Positions 25,251 through 34,723 are shown, counted from the first letter of the stretch. The stretch is DNA of 43,530 bases from Anaerolineae bacterium (GCA_035529315.1 DATKWZ010000049.1:1-43530), one strand, 5' to 3'. Notes: generated from the letters alone by a model not told the origin. Numbers and translations: made by a program.

Positions 25251-25691
25251 CTTGAAATTGGAAACTGGAAAGTAGAAATTAGGAAAAGATGAAACGAGTT
25301 TACGAGTTGGATGTCTACAAACTTGCGGAAGAGTTGTCAGATATGGTCTGGAATGACTTTGATAAGTGGAACAAAAAAGTTCAGAACACTGTGGGCTATC
25401 AGATTATACGATCATCCGACAGCATAGCCGCAAATATAGCGGAAGGCTATGGTCGATATACTCCCGCTGACAGGAAAAAGTTTTATCTATATTCAAGAGG
25501 TTCACTTAAAGAAACCAAATCATGGTTGCGAAAACTCATCAGAAGAAAAGTTTTATCTGAGTCAACCGCAACAGAATACAAGGCAATAGTTGAAAAACTT
25601 GGCCCAAAATTGAATGCGTTTATCAATAGTACAAAAGTATGAAGGCCAAATTTCCAATTTCTATTTTCCAGTTTCAACATTCTGTGAATGG
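25251..25691 (+). mobile_element. Inverted-repeat cassette carrying an S23-type gene
   Basis: Left arm 25251-25283 (CTTGAAATTGGAAACTGGAA...) and right arm 25638-25691; the right arm's reverse complement carries the same words (GAAACTGGAAAATAGAAATT), so the arms are imperfect inverted repeats that could fold into a long stem. The arms bracket exactly one gene, whose ribosome site (AGGAAAAG) lies in the left arm and whose stop lies in the right arm. This resembles intervening sequences of 23S rRNA, which are bracketed by paired inverted repeats around an S23 gene, but here it sits between protein genes. Confidence 0.55.
25289..25642 (+). CDS. Four-helix-bundle protein, S23 / 23S rRNA intervening-sequence family
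   Basis: A 117-residue protein of the S23/IVP family. The signature IRSSDSIAANIAEGYGR (about residues 40-57) and the later YSRGSLKETKSWL segment are both intact, predicting a helical bundle that forms a pentamer in known structures. Function is unsettled; relatives are encoded in rRNA intervening sequences, and Avd of diversity-generating retroelements shares the fold. No reverse transcriptase is nearby. The ATG at 25289 is five bases after the AGGAAAAG of the left repeat arm. Confidence 0.88.
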   Translation: MKRVYELDVYKLAEELSDMVWNDFDKWNKKVQNTVGYQIIRSSDSIAANIAEGYGRYTPADRKKFYLYSRGSLKETKSWLRKLIRRKVLSESTATEYKAIVEKLGPKLNAFINSTKV

Positions 25692-25700
25692 TTCTAATAA

Positions 25701-26015
25701 ATGTTTCTGATTGCAGGGGTTTCCCCAAAAACAAAGATACTTGATGAAAACCCGAGGCTATGTCCTGTATGCGGGCTGGCTCGTGCCTATTTTAAAAGGG
25801 TTGACCATTACTTTAACATATTTTTCATTCCGATTTTAAGGGTGAAAAAAGGCGAGCCTTTTATCATGTGTGATAATTGTGAAAGAAATATACATGATTT
25901 CGGCATGGATGATAATCTATGGCAGGGCAAAAAGGACTTAAGGTGCAGTAATTGCGGCAGAGCTCTGCATAAGGATTTCAAGTTCTGTCCCTTTTGCGGC
26001 AAACAGATGCCCTGA
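25701..26015 (+). CDS. Zinc-ribbon domain protein
   Basis: A 104-residue soluble protein with two or three zinc-knuckle pairs: CPVCG near residue 22, CDNC (about 59) and the pair CSNCG / CPFCG at 82-100. The middle FNIFFIPILRVKKGEPFIMCDNCER resembles zinc-ribbon domains of small bacterial proteins. Adjacent to the zinc importer genes, but its role is unknown. It starts ten bases after the right arm of the S23 element and lacks a visible ribosome site. Confidence 0.75.
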   Translation: MFLIAGVSPKTKILDENPRLCPVCGLARAYFKRVDHYFNIFFIPILRVKKGEPFIMCDNCERNIHDFGMDDNLWQGKKDLRCSNCGRALHKDFKFCPFCGKQMP

Positions 26016-26125
26016 CCTCCGACTCCTGACTTCTGACCCCTAACCCCGGTTTGACATCAAACAGCCGGTGTTTATTTTTTAAGTTATGAAATTCAAAATT
26101 CACAATTTCAAATTCACAATTGTGA
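26011..26125 (+). repeat. Two word-repeat runs before clpB
   Basis: CTGACCTCCGACTCCTGACT-type words at 26011-26047 and AATTCAAAATTCACAATTTC-type words at 26087-26125. The rest of the spacer is AT-rich. Confidence 0.45.
26049..26078 (+). promoter_or_regulatory. Probable clpB promoter with a palindrome over the -35
   Basis: TTGACA at 26051-26056, a 16-base spacer and TATTTT at 26073-26078. GTTTGA-CA-TCAAAC (26049-26062) is a palindrome overlapping the -35. It does not resemble a CIRCE element or a sigma-32 promoter. clpB starts 88 bases downstream with an AGGAGG site. Confidence 0.4.
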
Positions 26126-26165
26126 CTGAACGGTCTTTTGGTTCAGGCACTAATCAGGAGGCATT

Positions 26166-28772
26166 ATGCGTTTTGATAAATTAACAATAAAATCACAGGA
26201 ACTTATTCAAAATGCCCATACCCTGGCCTCACAGCATAATAATCAGCAGATCGAGCCTGAACATTTAATGGGCGCAATGTTGGCAGAGGAGGAAGGGATC
26301 GCAAAGGCAATGCTCCGCAAGCTTGGAGTTTCTCCAGGCGGCGTTGCCCGGGATATGGCGTTTGCCGTTGATAAGCTTCCAAAGATAGGCGGAACCGGAA
26401 TGGGTGACGTTCATGTTTCTCAGACAACCAGTGATGTGCTTGAGGCGGCTTTTGTTGAAGCAGATAAAATGAAGGATCAATATGTAAGCATTGAGCATAT
26501 CTTCCTGGCGATTTCAGATAAAAAGGATTGTAAGGCAACAGAGATTTTAAGCACTTACGGGATAAAAAGGGAATCTCTCCTGAAGGTTCTTATGGATATC
26601 CGAGGATCGCAGAGGATAACCGACCCTAATCCTGAAGAAAAATATCAGGCCCTTGACAGGTTCAGCCGGGATCTTACCGATCTTGCCCGCCTTGGGAAGC
26701 TTGACCCGGTTATCGGCCGTGATGATGAAATCAGGCGTATCGCCCAGGTGCTTTCGAGACGCACCAAGAACAATCCTGTTCTCATAGGCGAGCCAGGGGT
26801 CGGAAAGACAGCGATTGTTGAAGGCCTTGCCCAGCGCATAATTGAAGGGGATGTATCCGAGAGCCTGAAAAATCGTCGGGTTGTGTCCCTGGATATGGGG
26901 GCGCTGATTGCAGGGGCCAAGTACAGGGGCGAATTTGAGGATCGCTTAAAGGCGGTTTTAAAAGAGGTGGAACGCGCGGAGGGGGAGGTAATACTTTTCA
27001 TAGATGAGCTTCATACCCTCGTCGGCGCAGGCGCAAGCGAAGGATCCATGGATGCGTCAAACATGTTAAAGCCCGCTCTTGCCAGGGGAACATTGCGGTG
27101 CGTGGGCGCGACTACATTGAAAGAATATAGAAAATATATTGAAAAGGACGCTGCACTTGAAAGGCGGTTTCAACCTGTAATGGTGCGTGAGCCGAGCGTT
27201 GAGGATACGATTTCCATTCTTCGCGGTTTAAAGGAAAAATACGAAGTGCATCACGGGGTGCGGATTAAGGATTCAGCCATTGTAGCTGCCGCAGCTCTTT
27301 CAAACCGTTATATTTCAGATCGCTTTCTTCCGGACAAGGCGATTGATCTGGTGGATGAATGCGCCTCAAAGCTCAGGATGGAAATAGACAGCATGCCTGT
27401 GGAAATAGATGAGATTCAGCATAAAATAACCCAGGCTGAAATTGAACGCGAAGCCTTGAAAAAGGAATCTGATCCAGCTTCAAAGGAGAGGCTTGTAAAG
27501 CTTGAAAAGGAGCTGGAGACCATGCAGGGTGAGCTCTATAAAATGAAAGACCACTGGCGCGGTGAAAAAGAGGCCATTAAAACAATAAGAGAGATCAAGG
27601 AAAAGATTGAGCAGCTCGGAATTGAAGAGCAGCAGGCTGAGAGGGATGGAAACCTGGCAAAGGTTGCTGAAATCAGATACGGAAAGGCGGTTGATCTGAG
27701 AAAAGGCCTGGATGGGGCAAGGCTAAAACTGTCTAACCTTCAGAAAGATGGTAAAATGCTGAAAGAGGAGGTTGATGATGAGGATATTGCCGGTGTGATA
27801 TTCAGGTGGACCGGGATTCCCGTGAGCAAAATGCTTGAGGGCGAAAGGGAAAAACTTGTGCATATGGAGGATCGCCTGAGGCTCAGGGTTATCGGACAGG
27901 AGGAGGCGGTCGAGGCCGTGTCAAATGCTGTTCGACGCGCTCGCTCGGGCATTCAGGATCAAAACCGTCCTATAGGATCCTTTATTTTTATGGGGCCGAC
28001 AGGCGTAGGGAAAACCGAGCTTGCCAAGGCGCTGGCGGAATTTATTTTTGACAGTGAACAGGCAATGGTAAGGATCGACATGTCTGAATATATGGAAAAA
28101 CATTCTGTATCAAGGCTTATAGGGGCGCCGCCCGGTTATGTGGGATATGAAGAGGGGGGCTACTTAACGGAGGCTGTTCGCAGGAGGCCCTATTCGGTAG
28201 TGCTCTTTGACGAAATTGAAAAGGCACATCCAGAAGTTTTTAATGTCCTGCTCCAGATTTTAGATGACGGACGCATGACAGACGGCCACGGAAGAACGGT
28301 CGATTTTAAAAACAGTATAATCGTCATGACGTCAAACGTCGGCAGCCAGTGGATTCAGGAGCTTGGCGCTTCAAGACGGGAAGAGATGGAATCAAGGGTG
28401 ACCGAAGCGCTTCACGCAAATTTTAAGCCTGAATTTTTAAACAGAATAGATGACATAATAATTTTCCATAACCTGGCGCCTGAGCAGATTCGTAATATCG
28501 TTGAAATTCAGATAAAAAGACTAAGCTCAAGACTTTCTGAAAAGAATATTAATCTTGCTGTTTCAGATAGTGCAATATCGTTTCTTGCGGATAAAGGTTA
28601 TGATCCGATATACGGCGCTCGACCATTAAAGCGGGCAATACAAAAGTATATTGAAAATCCCCTGGCCATGGAGATTTTAAAAGGAAATATTTTAGAAGGA
28701 AGTAGTGTTAGTGCGGAAGCCGAAGGGGAAAAGGATCAAATTGTTTTCCGTCAGTTATCACCTGTTGAATAG
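26166..28772 (+). CDS. clpB: ClpB protein disaggregase
   Basis: An 868-residue AAA+ chaperone that, with DnaK, threads aggregated proteins apart. Layout: N-domain 1-145; first AAA+ with Walker A GEPGVGKT near 205-212 and FIDELHTL; coiled-coil middle domain about 400-530, rich in Glu/Lys; second AAA+ with [17 protein letters not shown] and [11 protein letters not shown]-terminal D2-small domain with [18 protein letters not shown]. Full length and intact. It has an AGGAGG ribosome site and probably its own promoter. Confidence 0.96.
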   Translation: MRFDKLTIKSQELIQNAHTLASQHNNQQIEPEHLMGAMLAEEEGIAKAMLRKLGVSPGGVARDMAFAVDKLPKIGGTGMGDVHVSQTTSDVLEAAFVEADKMKDQYVSIEHIFLAISDKKDCKATEILSTYGIKRESLLKVLMDIRGSQRITDPNPEEKYQALDRFSRDLTDLARLGKLDPVIGRDDEIRRIAQVLSRRTKNNPVLIGEPGVGKTAIVEGLAQRIIEGDVSESLKNRRVVSLDMGALIAGAKYRGEFEDRLKAVLKEVERAEGEVILFIDELHTLVGAGASEGSMDASNMLKPALARGTLRCVGATTLKEYRKYIEKDAALERRFQPVMVREPSVEDTISILRGLKEKYEVHHGVRIKDSAIVAAAALSNRYISDRFLPDKAIDLVDECASKLRMEIDSMPVEIDEIQHKITQAEIEREALKKESDPASKERLVKLEKELETMQGELYKMKDHWRGEKEAIKTIREIKEKIEQLGIEEQQAERDGNLAKVAEIRYGKAVDLRKGLDGARLKLSNLQKDGKMLKEEVDDEDIAGVIFRWTGIPVSKMLEGEREKLVHMEDRLRLRVIGQEEAVEAVSNAVRRARSGIQDQNRPIGSFIFMGPTGVGKTELAKALAEFIFDSEQAMVRIDMSEYMEKHSVSRLIGAPPGYVGYEEGGYLTEAVRRRPYSVVLFDEIEKAHPEVFNVLLQILDDGRMTDGHGRTVDFKNSIIVMTSNVGSQWIQELGASRREEMESRVTEALHANFKPEFLNRIDDIIIFHNLAPEQIRNIVEIQIKRLSSRLSEKNINLAVSDSAISFLADKGYDPIYGARPLKRAIQKYIENPLAMEILKGNILEGSSVSAEAEGEKDQIVFRQLSPVE

Positions 28773-28819
28773 TTATAAAACTTATTGAAATTTGTTATAA
28801 TTCATCGTAAAATTTTTAT

Positions 28820-29806
28820 ATGAGTCTTTCTGTTCCAGAAAAGTTGCGCCGTTTCTATGATCAATTTTCCAGCGATGATCATGTTCTTGTAGTAATTAAT
28901 GCTGATCCGGATTCGATCGCCAGCGCCATGGCCGTTAAAAGGCTGCTGTGGCACAAAGTGGCAAGTGTGGATATTTCAAATATCAATATAATCGAACGTC
29001 CGGACAACCTGGTCATGATCCGGCTTTTGGGGGTCGATCTAACGCATATATCAAAGATTGACAGCGCCGGGTTTAACCGTTTTGTCATGGTTGATTCCCA
29101 GCCGGAACACAATGATGCCTTTTCAGGAATAAATCCTGATGTAATAATTGACCATCATCCTGAAACAGGCGCACAGGCCTCTTTTATGGATATCTGTCCC
29201 CAATACGGCGCTGCTGCCAGTATTTTGACCGAATATTTGAGGGCAGCCAAAATAAAACCCTCCGCCAAACTTGCTACCGGACTGTTTTTTGCCATAAAGA
29301 CAGATACAAACAACTTTATCAGGGAGACTTCATTTGAGGATGTCCGGGCATTTCAGTTTCTTTTTCGCTATGTCAATGTTCACCTTGTGCGAAAGATCGA
29401 GCAGACAGAGATGCGTTTCGATTTTCTTAAATATTTCAAAATTGCTCTTGAGAACATGCACAGGCATAAAGACAGGGTATATGTTCATCTTGGCCCGGTT
29501 GTAAGTCCGGATCTATGCGTGCTTATCGCGGATTTTTTTATGCGTGTAAATTCCGTCAAATGGAGCATTATTTCAGGTAGTTGCGGGGGAAAGCTGGTAA
29601 TAGTTTTTAGAAATGATGGTATATGCAAGAATGCCGGAGATGTGGCAAAAAAGAGTTTTGGCGCCATTGGTTTGGCCGGGGGGCATAAAAGCATGGCCCG
29701 TGCCGAGATTCCGATCGCTGATTTAAATGGAATTGTAAGCATTGAGGATGATGAGAAATTATTAACATGGATCATCAGAAAAATCGAAAAAAAAGTTGTG
29801 GGTTAG
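28820..29806 (+). CDS. DHH family phosphoesterase, NrnA-like
   Basis: A 328-residue DHH/DHHA1 protein, likely a nanoRNase / pAp phosphatase or a related cyclic dinucleotide-linear product hydrolase. NADPDSIASAMA (about residues 29-39) and DHHPE (about 110) carry metal ligands, and the C-terminal DHHA1 domain ends with GLAGGHKSMARAEIP. The first motif has Asn-Ala-Asp-Pro-Asp-Ser in place of the commoner His-xx-Pro-Asp-x-Asp-x; this could alter the metal site. It follows clpB with a 47-base gap. Confidence 0.82.
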   Translation: MSLSVPEKLRRFYDQFSSDDHVLVVINADPDSIASAMAVKRLLWHKVASVDISNINIIERPDNLVMIRLLGVDLTHISKIDSAGFNRFVMVDSQPEHNDAFSGINPDVIIDHHPETGAQASFMDICPQYGAAASILTEYLRAAKIKPSAKLATGLFFAIKTDTNNFIRETSFEDVRAFQFLFRYVNVHLVRKIEQTEMRFDFLKYFKIALENMHRHKDRVYVHLGPVVSPDLCVLIADFFMRVNSVKWSIISGSCGGKLVIVFRNDGICKNAGDVAKKSFGAIGLAGGHKSMARAEIPIADLNGIVSIEDDEKLLTWIIRKIEKKVVG

Positions 29807-29821
29807 TGACACTTAACACGG

Positions 29822-29878
29822 TTCGCAAAAAGTGATTTTTGGACTTTTTACGAATTCATTTATGAATTTATAAATAAG
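29822..29878 (+). repeat. TCGTAAAAAGTC hairpin repeat, copy 2
   Basis: TTCGCAAAAAGTGATTTTTG then ACTTTTTACGAATTCATT, a hairpin-forming inverted repeat. It matches the reverse complement of 12331-12391 over about 55 bases. Confidence 0.6.
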
Positions 29879-29891
29879 GTTTTTTAATAAC

Positions 29892-30665
29892 TTGGATATA
29901 TCTGTGACCATACTGGGCTCAGGCACATGCGTGCCTTCCCTTAAGAGAAGTTCATGCTCTGTTTTGATGGAAACAGGGGGGACAAAGTTGCTGTTTGATT
30001 GCGGGCCCGGCACAATGAGAAGGCTTCTTGAGGCCGGCACAAAAATTTTCGACATTTCCTTTATTTTTTTCAGCCACTTACATCCTGATCATACAGGAGA
30101 GCTGGTTTCCTTCCTGTTTGCCACAAAGTACCCGGAGATAGAGCGCCGTCAAAAACCGCTTACGATCGTGGCGGGGAGTGGGTTCTCTGAGTTTTACACC
30201 AGGCTTAAAAATGTCTATGGAGAATGGATAGAGCTTAAGCCGGGGCTGCTTAATATTGTTGAGATGGATAACAAGGCAAAGGATTCCATCGATTTCGGCG
30301 ATTTTACCGTGAAGTCGATTCCGGTAGAGCATAGTGATGAAAGCATAGCCTATCGAATAACCGGTTCAGGTGGAAAATCGGTTGTCTATTCAGGTGATAC
30401 TGATTTTTCCGATAACCTTGTTACTCTGGCAAAAAATGCGGATATTCTTATTTGCGAATCTGCTCTTCCTGACGAATTAAAGGTTGCAGGCCATCTGACC
30501 CCATCACTTGCAGGCCGAATTGCGAGACAGGCAAATGTCAAAAAACTGGTTTTGACCCACTTTTATCCTGAATGCGATCAGGTGGATATTGAAAAGCAGT
30601 GCCGCAAGACCTGGCCGGGCCCTTTGATTTTAGCTGAGGACATGATGAAGATAGAACTTGCTTAA
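29892..30665 (+). CDS. MBL-fold metallo-hydrolase, RNase Z-like
   Basis: A 257-residue metallo-beta-lactamase-fold protein. The zinc motif SHLHPDHTGE is at residues 61-70, DCGPG at 36-40, EHSDES and YSGDTD further on, and LTHFYPECD near the end. The general layout resembles RNase Z/ElaC, but the tRNase Z exosite arm is short, so tRNA 3' processing is not assured. Start is a TTG at 29892 (MDISVTILGSG); a GTG at 29904 is an alternative. Ribosome site is weak. Confidence 0.8.
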   Translation: MDISVTILGSGTCVPSLKRSSCSVLMETGGTKLLFDCGPGTMRRLLEAGTKIFDISFIFFSHLHPDHTGELVSFLFATKYPEIERRQKPLTIVAGSGFSEFYTRLKNVYGEWIELKPGLLNIVEMDNKAKDSIDFGDFTVKSIPVEHSDESIAYRITGSGGKSVVYSGDTDFSDNLVTLAKNADILICESALPDELKVAGHLTPSLAGRIARQANVKKLVLTHFYPECDQVDIEKQCRKTWPGPLILAEDMMKIELA

Positions 30666-30719
30666 GCAGTATCAAGTATTATTTGTGAAATATCAGGATT
30701 AGAAAAGTTGGGTGATATA

Positions 30720-31556
30720 ATGAAAAAAGGGTTAATCACAGCAGGGCTGATTTTAATCGTTTTAGCGGCAACCGTGTGGAGCGGTGAGCTAAAAGAAAAG
30801 GAGAATTTTGTGTATATCATTCAAACAAATTTAGGTGATATTGAAGTGGAACTGTTTCAAAACGATGCGCCTGAAACTGTCGCTAATTTTATCGGCCTGG
30901 CTGAAGGCACAAAGGAATTTAAAGATGCCCGGACCGGCGAAAAAGTCAAAAAGCCTTTTTATGACGGCCTGATTTTTCACAGAGCAATCAAGGATTTCAT
31001 GATTCAGGGCGGTTGCCCGATGGGCGACGGCAGAGGAGGGCCGGGCTACTCTTTTGCTGATGAGATCAACGCTGCAGCTCTGGGTCTCGACAAGTTAAAC
31101 GCAGTGGATTCTAAAAAGGGCCCGCATCCTTTTCTTATGATTCGCAGCCAGGAGGAATATCAGAATATCATTCTTGCGCCGCTGTTTCAAAAGATGGGTA
31201 TTACTTCCCAGAAAGAGCTTGATCAGAGACGGCATGAAGTTAAAGACAAGCTTAACTCCTTTACCGTCAAGGAGATTTATGAAAACATGGGCTATTCATA
31301 TTCCGACAAAGGATCGCCTCATTCCCCGGTCCGCGGCTCGCTGGCCATGGCTAATTCAGGGCCTGACACCAACGGCTCGCAGTTTTTTATTAATCTCGTA
31401 GATACTGACTGGCTTACCGGCAAACACACTGTATTCGGCAGGGTGATAAAGGGCATGGATGTGGTCGATAAAATAGGAGCTGTTAATGTTGACGTCGGAA
31501 GCAAGCCGGTTGAAGATGTAAAGATCATTTCGATACGTAGTAATGTTTCGCGATAG
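30720..31556 (+). CDS. Periplasmic cyclophilin-type peptidyl-prolyl isomerase with insertion
   Basis: A 278-residue cyclophilin. The first 23 residues form a signal peptide ending near WSG, so it is exported. The catalytic core appears in two parts: [36 protein letters not shown] and, about 90 residues later, [22 protein letters not shown] then [22 protein letters not shown] 90-residue insert (about residues 120-205, charged and helical) separates them, unlike the 160-residue usual core. It probably folds proline bonds of exported proteins. The ATG at 30720 is chosen over the longer TTG at 30708. Confidence 0.9.
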   Translation: MKKGLITAGLILIVLAATVWSGELKEKENFVYIIQTNLGDIEVELFQNDAPETVANFIGLAEGTKEFKDARTGEKVKKPFYDGLIFHRAIKDFMIQGGCPMGDGRGGPGYSFADEINAAALGLDKLNAVDSKKGPHPFLMIRSQEEYQNIILAPLFQKMGITSQKELDQRRHEVKDKLNSFTVKEIYENMGYSYSDKGSPHSPVRGSLAMANSGPDTNGSQFFINLVDTDWLTGKHTVFGRVIKGMDVVDKIGAVNVDVGSKPVEDVKIISIRSNVSR

Positions 31557-31629
31557 TTGTGTGTGAAAAGGGTTGATGTATGACAAGAAAAATTGATAGG
31601 TTGATTTTTTATATAACAGATTGGTTTTT

Positions 31630-32280
31630 ATGAGATATTATCCGGTAAGTCTTGATATTCTGAATAGAAAATGTCTGGTTGCAGGGGGCGGCCCTGTCGG
31701 CACTCGCAAGGTTTTAACACTTCTGGATTGTGGCGCAAAAGTAACTCTTGTCAGCCCTGATGCTACCGAAAAACTGCTGGAGCTTGTAGATAATGGTTTG
31801 ATTAGATGGGAAAAGCGGTCTTATCTGGCCTCTGATCTTGACGGGACATTTCTTGTCATCGGCGCAACCAATGACGAAGAATTAAACCGTCAAATCAGCG
31901 CTGATGCGGAAAAACTTAATATGCTGTGCAATATTGCCGACCGCCCCGAGGTGTGCAACTTCATACTTCCGTCTATCGTGAACAGAGGGGATCTTGTGAT
32001 TTCCATCTCTACTTCAGGGAAAAGTCCTGCTTTTGCAAAAAAACTTCGGAAAGAGCTTGAGAAACAGTTCGGCGTTGAGTATATCGAATTTCTCCGGTTA
32101 ATGGGAGCGATACGGGAAAAACTGTTAAGCGAAAAACATGAGCCGGAAGCCCATAAACATATTTTTGAACGATTAATAAGCAGCGACCTTGTTGAAATGA
32201 TAAGGACCAATAGAAAAGAAGATATAAATTCCCTGTTTTTTGATATCCTTGGTCAAGGATATGAGTTTGAAGACTTATAA
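31630..32280 (+). CDS. Precorrin-2 dehydrogenase / siroheme synthase N-terminal domain
   Basis: A 216-residue enzyme resembling the N-terminal part of CysG and Met8/YlnF. The NAD-binding GGGPVGTRKVLTLLDCGAKVTLVSP is near the N-terminus (residues about 16-41), with NIADRPEVCNF and STSGKSPAFAKKLRKELE further on, as in precorrin-2 dehydrogenase (sirohydrochlorin ferrochelatase). It makes siroheme for sulfite reduction, or feeds heme by the alternative siroheme route used in sulfate reducers. No methyltransferase domain is fused. HemX-like and HemA genes follow directly. Confidence 0.9.
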   Translation: MRYYPVSLDILNRKCLVAGGGPVGTRKVLTLLDCGAKVTLVSPDATEKLLELVDNGLIRWEKRSYLASDLDGTFLVIGATNDEELNRQISADAEKLNMLCNIADRPEVCNFILPSIVNRGDLVISISTSGKSPAFAKKLRKELEKQFGVEYIEFLRLMGAIREKLLSEKHEPEAHKHIFERLISSDLVEMIRTNRKEDINSLFFDILGQGYEFEDL

Positions 32281-32316
32281 ACAGGCATTTTAGTCACTTG
32301 TAACTCTAAGGTTAAT

Positions 32317-33138
32317 ATGAATATTGTAATTTATATTACGGTGTTATTCTATTTGCTCAGTACCGCAGGATACCTGTTATATCTTTTTATTCAAAAAAAT
32401 TATCTGCATCAAACAGGACGCTATCTGCTGATTACCGGTTTTTTGTGGCATTCAGCCGCAATAGTCTATTGGTTTATTCAAACAGGGACCATACCTGTTC
32501 ATAATCTTCGCGAAACCGTTACTATAGCAGGGTGGGCTGTTGCCGGTGTTTTTATTGTATTCCAGTATAAATTCAATCTCAAGATACTTGGCATATATGC
32601 TGCGCCGCTTGCAGCCATTGTAATGCTTATTGCTTCCCAATTGCCGGCGGAATCTGCGGAAACCAAGAATGTTTTTAACAACTTTTGGCTGGTGCTTCAT
32701 ATCCTTACAATATTTATCGGCGAGGCATCCTTTGCTCTGGCATGCGGCCTTGGCATTTTATATCTCATGCAGGAGCGCGCCATCAAAACAAAGCGCCACG
32801 GCTTTTTTTTCAAGCGTCTTCCCTCGCTGGAACTGCTTGATTATACAGGATATGTCTGTATTGCTGTTGGATTTACCTTTCTTAGTATCGGTCTTGCCGC
32901 GGGTTTTGTTTATGCAAAATTGGTCTGGGGTAAATTGTGGAGCTGGGACCCGAAGGAGGTCTGGTCAGGTATAACATGGATATTATATGCGGTGCTGCTC
33001 CATGAGCGTTTGACCGTTGGATGGCGCGGCCGGCGTTCGGCAATAATGGCCATTATTGGATTTGCGGTCCTGTTATTTACTTTTTTGGGGGTAAATTTCT
33101 TTTTAAAAGGGCACCACGAGGTGTTTACAAGGATGTAA
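32317..33138 (+). CDS. CcsA/HemX-type cytochrome c assembly membrane protein
   Basis: A 273-residue membrane protein with about eight hydrophobic segments. The tryptophan-rich motif WGKLWSWDPKEVW (about residues 205-217) is the heme-handling WWD-like signature of the CcsA/ResC and HemX group. Lying between the siroheme dehydrogenase and hemA, it is likely the HemX-type member that tunes HemA, or a c-type cytochrome assembly factor; sequence alone does not decide. The following 294-base spacer holds an inverted-repeat element. Confidence 0.85.
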   Translation: MNIVIYITVLFYLLSTAGYLLYLFIQKNYLHQTGRYLLITGFLWHSAAIVYWFIQTGTIPVHNLRETVTIAGWAVAGVFIVFQYKFNLKILGIYAAPLAAIVMLIASQLPAESAETKNVFNNFWLVLHILTIFIGEASFALACGLGILYLMQERAIKTKRHGFFFKRLPSLELLDYTGYVCIAVGFTFLSIGLAAGFVYAKLVWGKLWSWDPKEVWSGITWILYAVLLHERLTVGWRGRRSAIMAIIGFAVLLFTFLGVNFFLKGHHEVFTRM

Positions 33139-33184
33139 AGCCACATAAGCGCCGAGTTGGCTTTGCCCAGGATGGACTGAAAAA

Positions 33185-33360
33185 ATGAACATCGAACATC
33201 GAACGTCCAACATCGAATGTTGAACGGGAAAAGATGAAGAAAGAGAAATAGCTGTTTAATGTTAGGTATTGGTTTTTTATTCGATTTTAAAATAATTTGA
33301 GAAGCGGAGCGACATCATTATTCGACGTTCGATGTTCAATGTTCGATGTTGGACGTTCAT
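33185..33360. mobile_element. Inverted-repeat element with CATCGAAC words, no gene
   Basis: The left arm 33185-33227 and right arm 33321-33360 are built of CATCGAAC words. GAACGTCCAACATCGAA (33201-33217) is perfectly inverted at 33342-33358. The 93-base core carries no gene; it starts with ATGAAGAAAGAGAAATAG, which is a start and stop after five codons. This has the same plan as the S23 cassette at 25251-25691, without the gene. Confidence 0.5.
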
Positions 33361-33387
33361 CTTTTAAAACAACTCCGTATGGCATAA

Positions 33388-33419
33388 ACGTAACCTGTAA
33401 ACCGTAAACTGTAAACCGC
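33388..33419 (-). repeat. GTAAACCGTAAACTG word repeat
   Basis: Word run CCTGTAAACCGTAAACTGTA immediately before hemA. Its reverse complement occurs at 21168-21199. Confidence 0.45.
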
Positions 33420-33432
33420 TACATAATCACCT

Positions 33433-34701
33433 ATGCTTGATATTATATTACTTGGAATAAATCATAAAACAGCTCCGATTGAACTCAGGGAGCGTCTTGC
33501 TTTTTCTAAAGATGAGATTGCTGCTGCTCTGGAAATTTTTCAAAAGGATCCGGCAATTATTGAGTCTGTACTTTTTTCCACGTGTAATCGTGTTGAAATT
33601 CTATTAGCTACAGACAACCGTTCAGATGCTTTGAAAGCCGCTAAGATGTTTATTTCAGAATTTAAGAACATTCCGGTTGCCGGTTTTGAAGATGCTCTTT
33701 ATATTCATCATGGCGATGAGGCTGTGCGCCATATTTTCAGGGTTGCATCAAGCCTGGATTCGATGATGGTCGGAGAGCCTCAGATTTTAGGGCAGATAAA
33801 GGAAGCATATCTGACAGCCACCTCGAAAAAATCATCAGGGGTCATTCTTAACAGGTTGTTACACAGAAGCTTTTTTGTGGCAAAACGTGTTCGAACTGAA
33901 ACAGGAATAGGTAATCATGCGGTATCGATAAGCTATGCGGCAATCGAGCTTGGACGGAAAATATTCGGCAGTCTTGAAGGCAAAAAAGTACTCCTTATCG
34001 GAGCTGGTGAAATGGCGGAGCTCGCGATTGAGCATTTAATTAGAAACAGGGTAGGTGATATTGTTGTCGCAAACAGAACCTTTGAACGGGGCGTTGAACT
34101 GGCAAAAAATTTCAAGGGCAAGGCAATACGGTTTGAGGAGATTACAGATTGTTTAGAAACCGTGGACATTATAATAAGTTCAACAGGCTCGCCTGATTTC
34201 ATTATCAAGCGCAACCAGGTCAAAGGGGTTATGCGCAGCAGGCGAAACCGTCCTATTTTCTTTATAGATATCGCAGTCCCGCGTGATATTGACCCTGAAA
34301 TCAACGACCTTACCAATTCCTATGTTTATGACATTGATGATTTAAAAGGGGTTATTGATGAAAACATCGGGGATCGTAATAAAGAGGCTTGCAAGGGGGA
34401 AAGAATTGTTGATGAGGCTGTAATCCGGTTCCGGCAATGGTATGAAAGTCTGGATGCTGTGCCTACAATTGTTGCGTTAAGGGATAAAATGGATGCTATT
34501 GCAAAAACAGAGATAAAGAAAACGCTGCAAAATTTAAACCACCTGACAGATGCCGATTGTCAGGCTATCTGCAGGATGACGGATGCGCTGATAAACAAAA
34601 TTTTGCATGATCCAACCCTTTTTTTAAAAATGAATGGTCGTCATGGGAACAAGTCGGCATACATTGATATAACTCGTAAACTTTTTAAACTTGATGAGTA
34701 A
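33433..34701 (+). CDS. hemA: Glutamyl-tRNA reductase HemA
   Basis: A 422-residue enzyme reducing glutamyl-tRNA to glutamate-1-semialdehyde, the first step of tetrapyrrole synthesis by the C5 route. The catalytic Cys is C51 in FSTCNRVE. The N-terminal INHKTAPIELRERLAF, the NADPH-binding GKKVLLIGAGEMAELA (about 179-194) and the C-terminal dimerisation helix are intact. Supplies siroheme and heme, consistent with the neighbouring siroheme and HemX-like genes. Confidence 0.96.
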   Translation: MLDIILLGINHKTAPIELRERLAFSKDEIAAALEIFQKDPAIIESVLFSTCNRVEILLATDNRSDALKAAKMFISEFKNIPVAGFEDALYIHHGDEAVRHIFRVASSLDSMMVGEPQILGQIKEAYLTATSKKSSGVILNRLLHRSFFVAKRVRTETGIGNHAVSISYAAIELGRKIFGSLEGKKVLLIGAGEMAELAIEHLIRNRVGDIVVANRTFERGVELAKNFKGKAIRFEEITDCLETVDIIISSTGSPDFIIKRNQVKGVMRSRRNRPIFFIDIAVPRDIDPEINDLTNSYVYDIDDLKGVIDENIGDRNKEACKGERIVDEAVIRFRQWYESLDAVPTIVALRDKMDAIAKTEIKKTLQNLNHLTDADCQAICRMTDALINKILHDPTLFLKMNGRHGNKSAYIDITRKLFKLDE

Positions 34702-34708
34702 CAGAGGG

Positions 34709-34723
34709 CAGGATTAGAGGATT
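34709..34723 (+). repeat. GGATTA word repeat at the fabD start
   Basis: AGGATTAGAGGATT directly precedes the fabD ATG at 34724. The repeat supplies the only ribosome-site-like AGGA and AGAGG before that gene. Confidence 0.5.
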
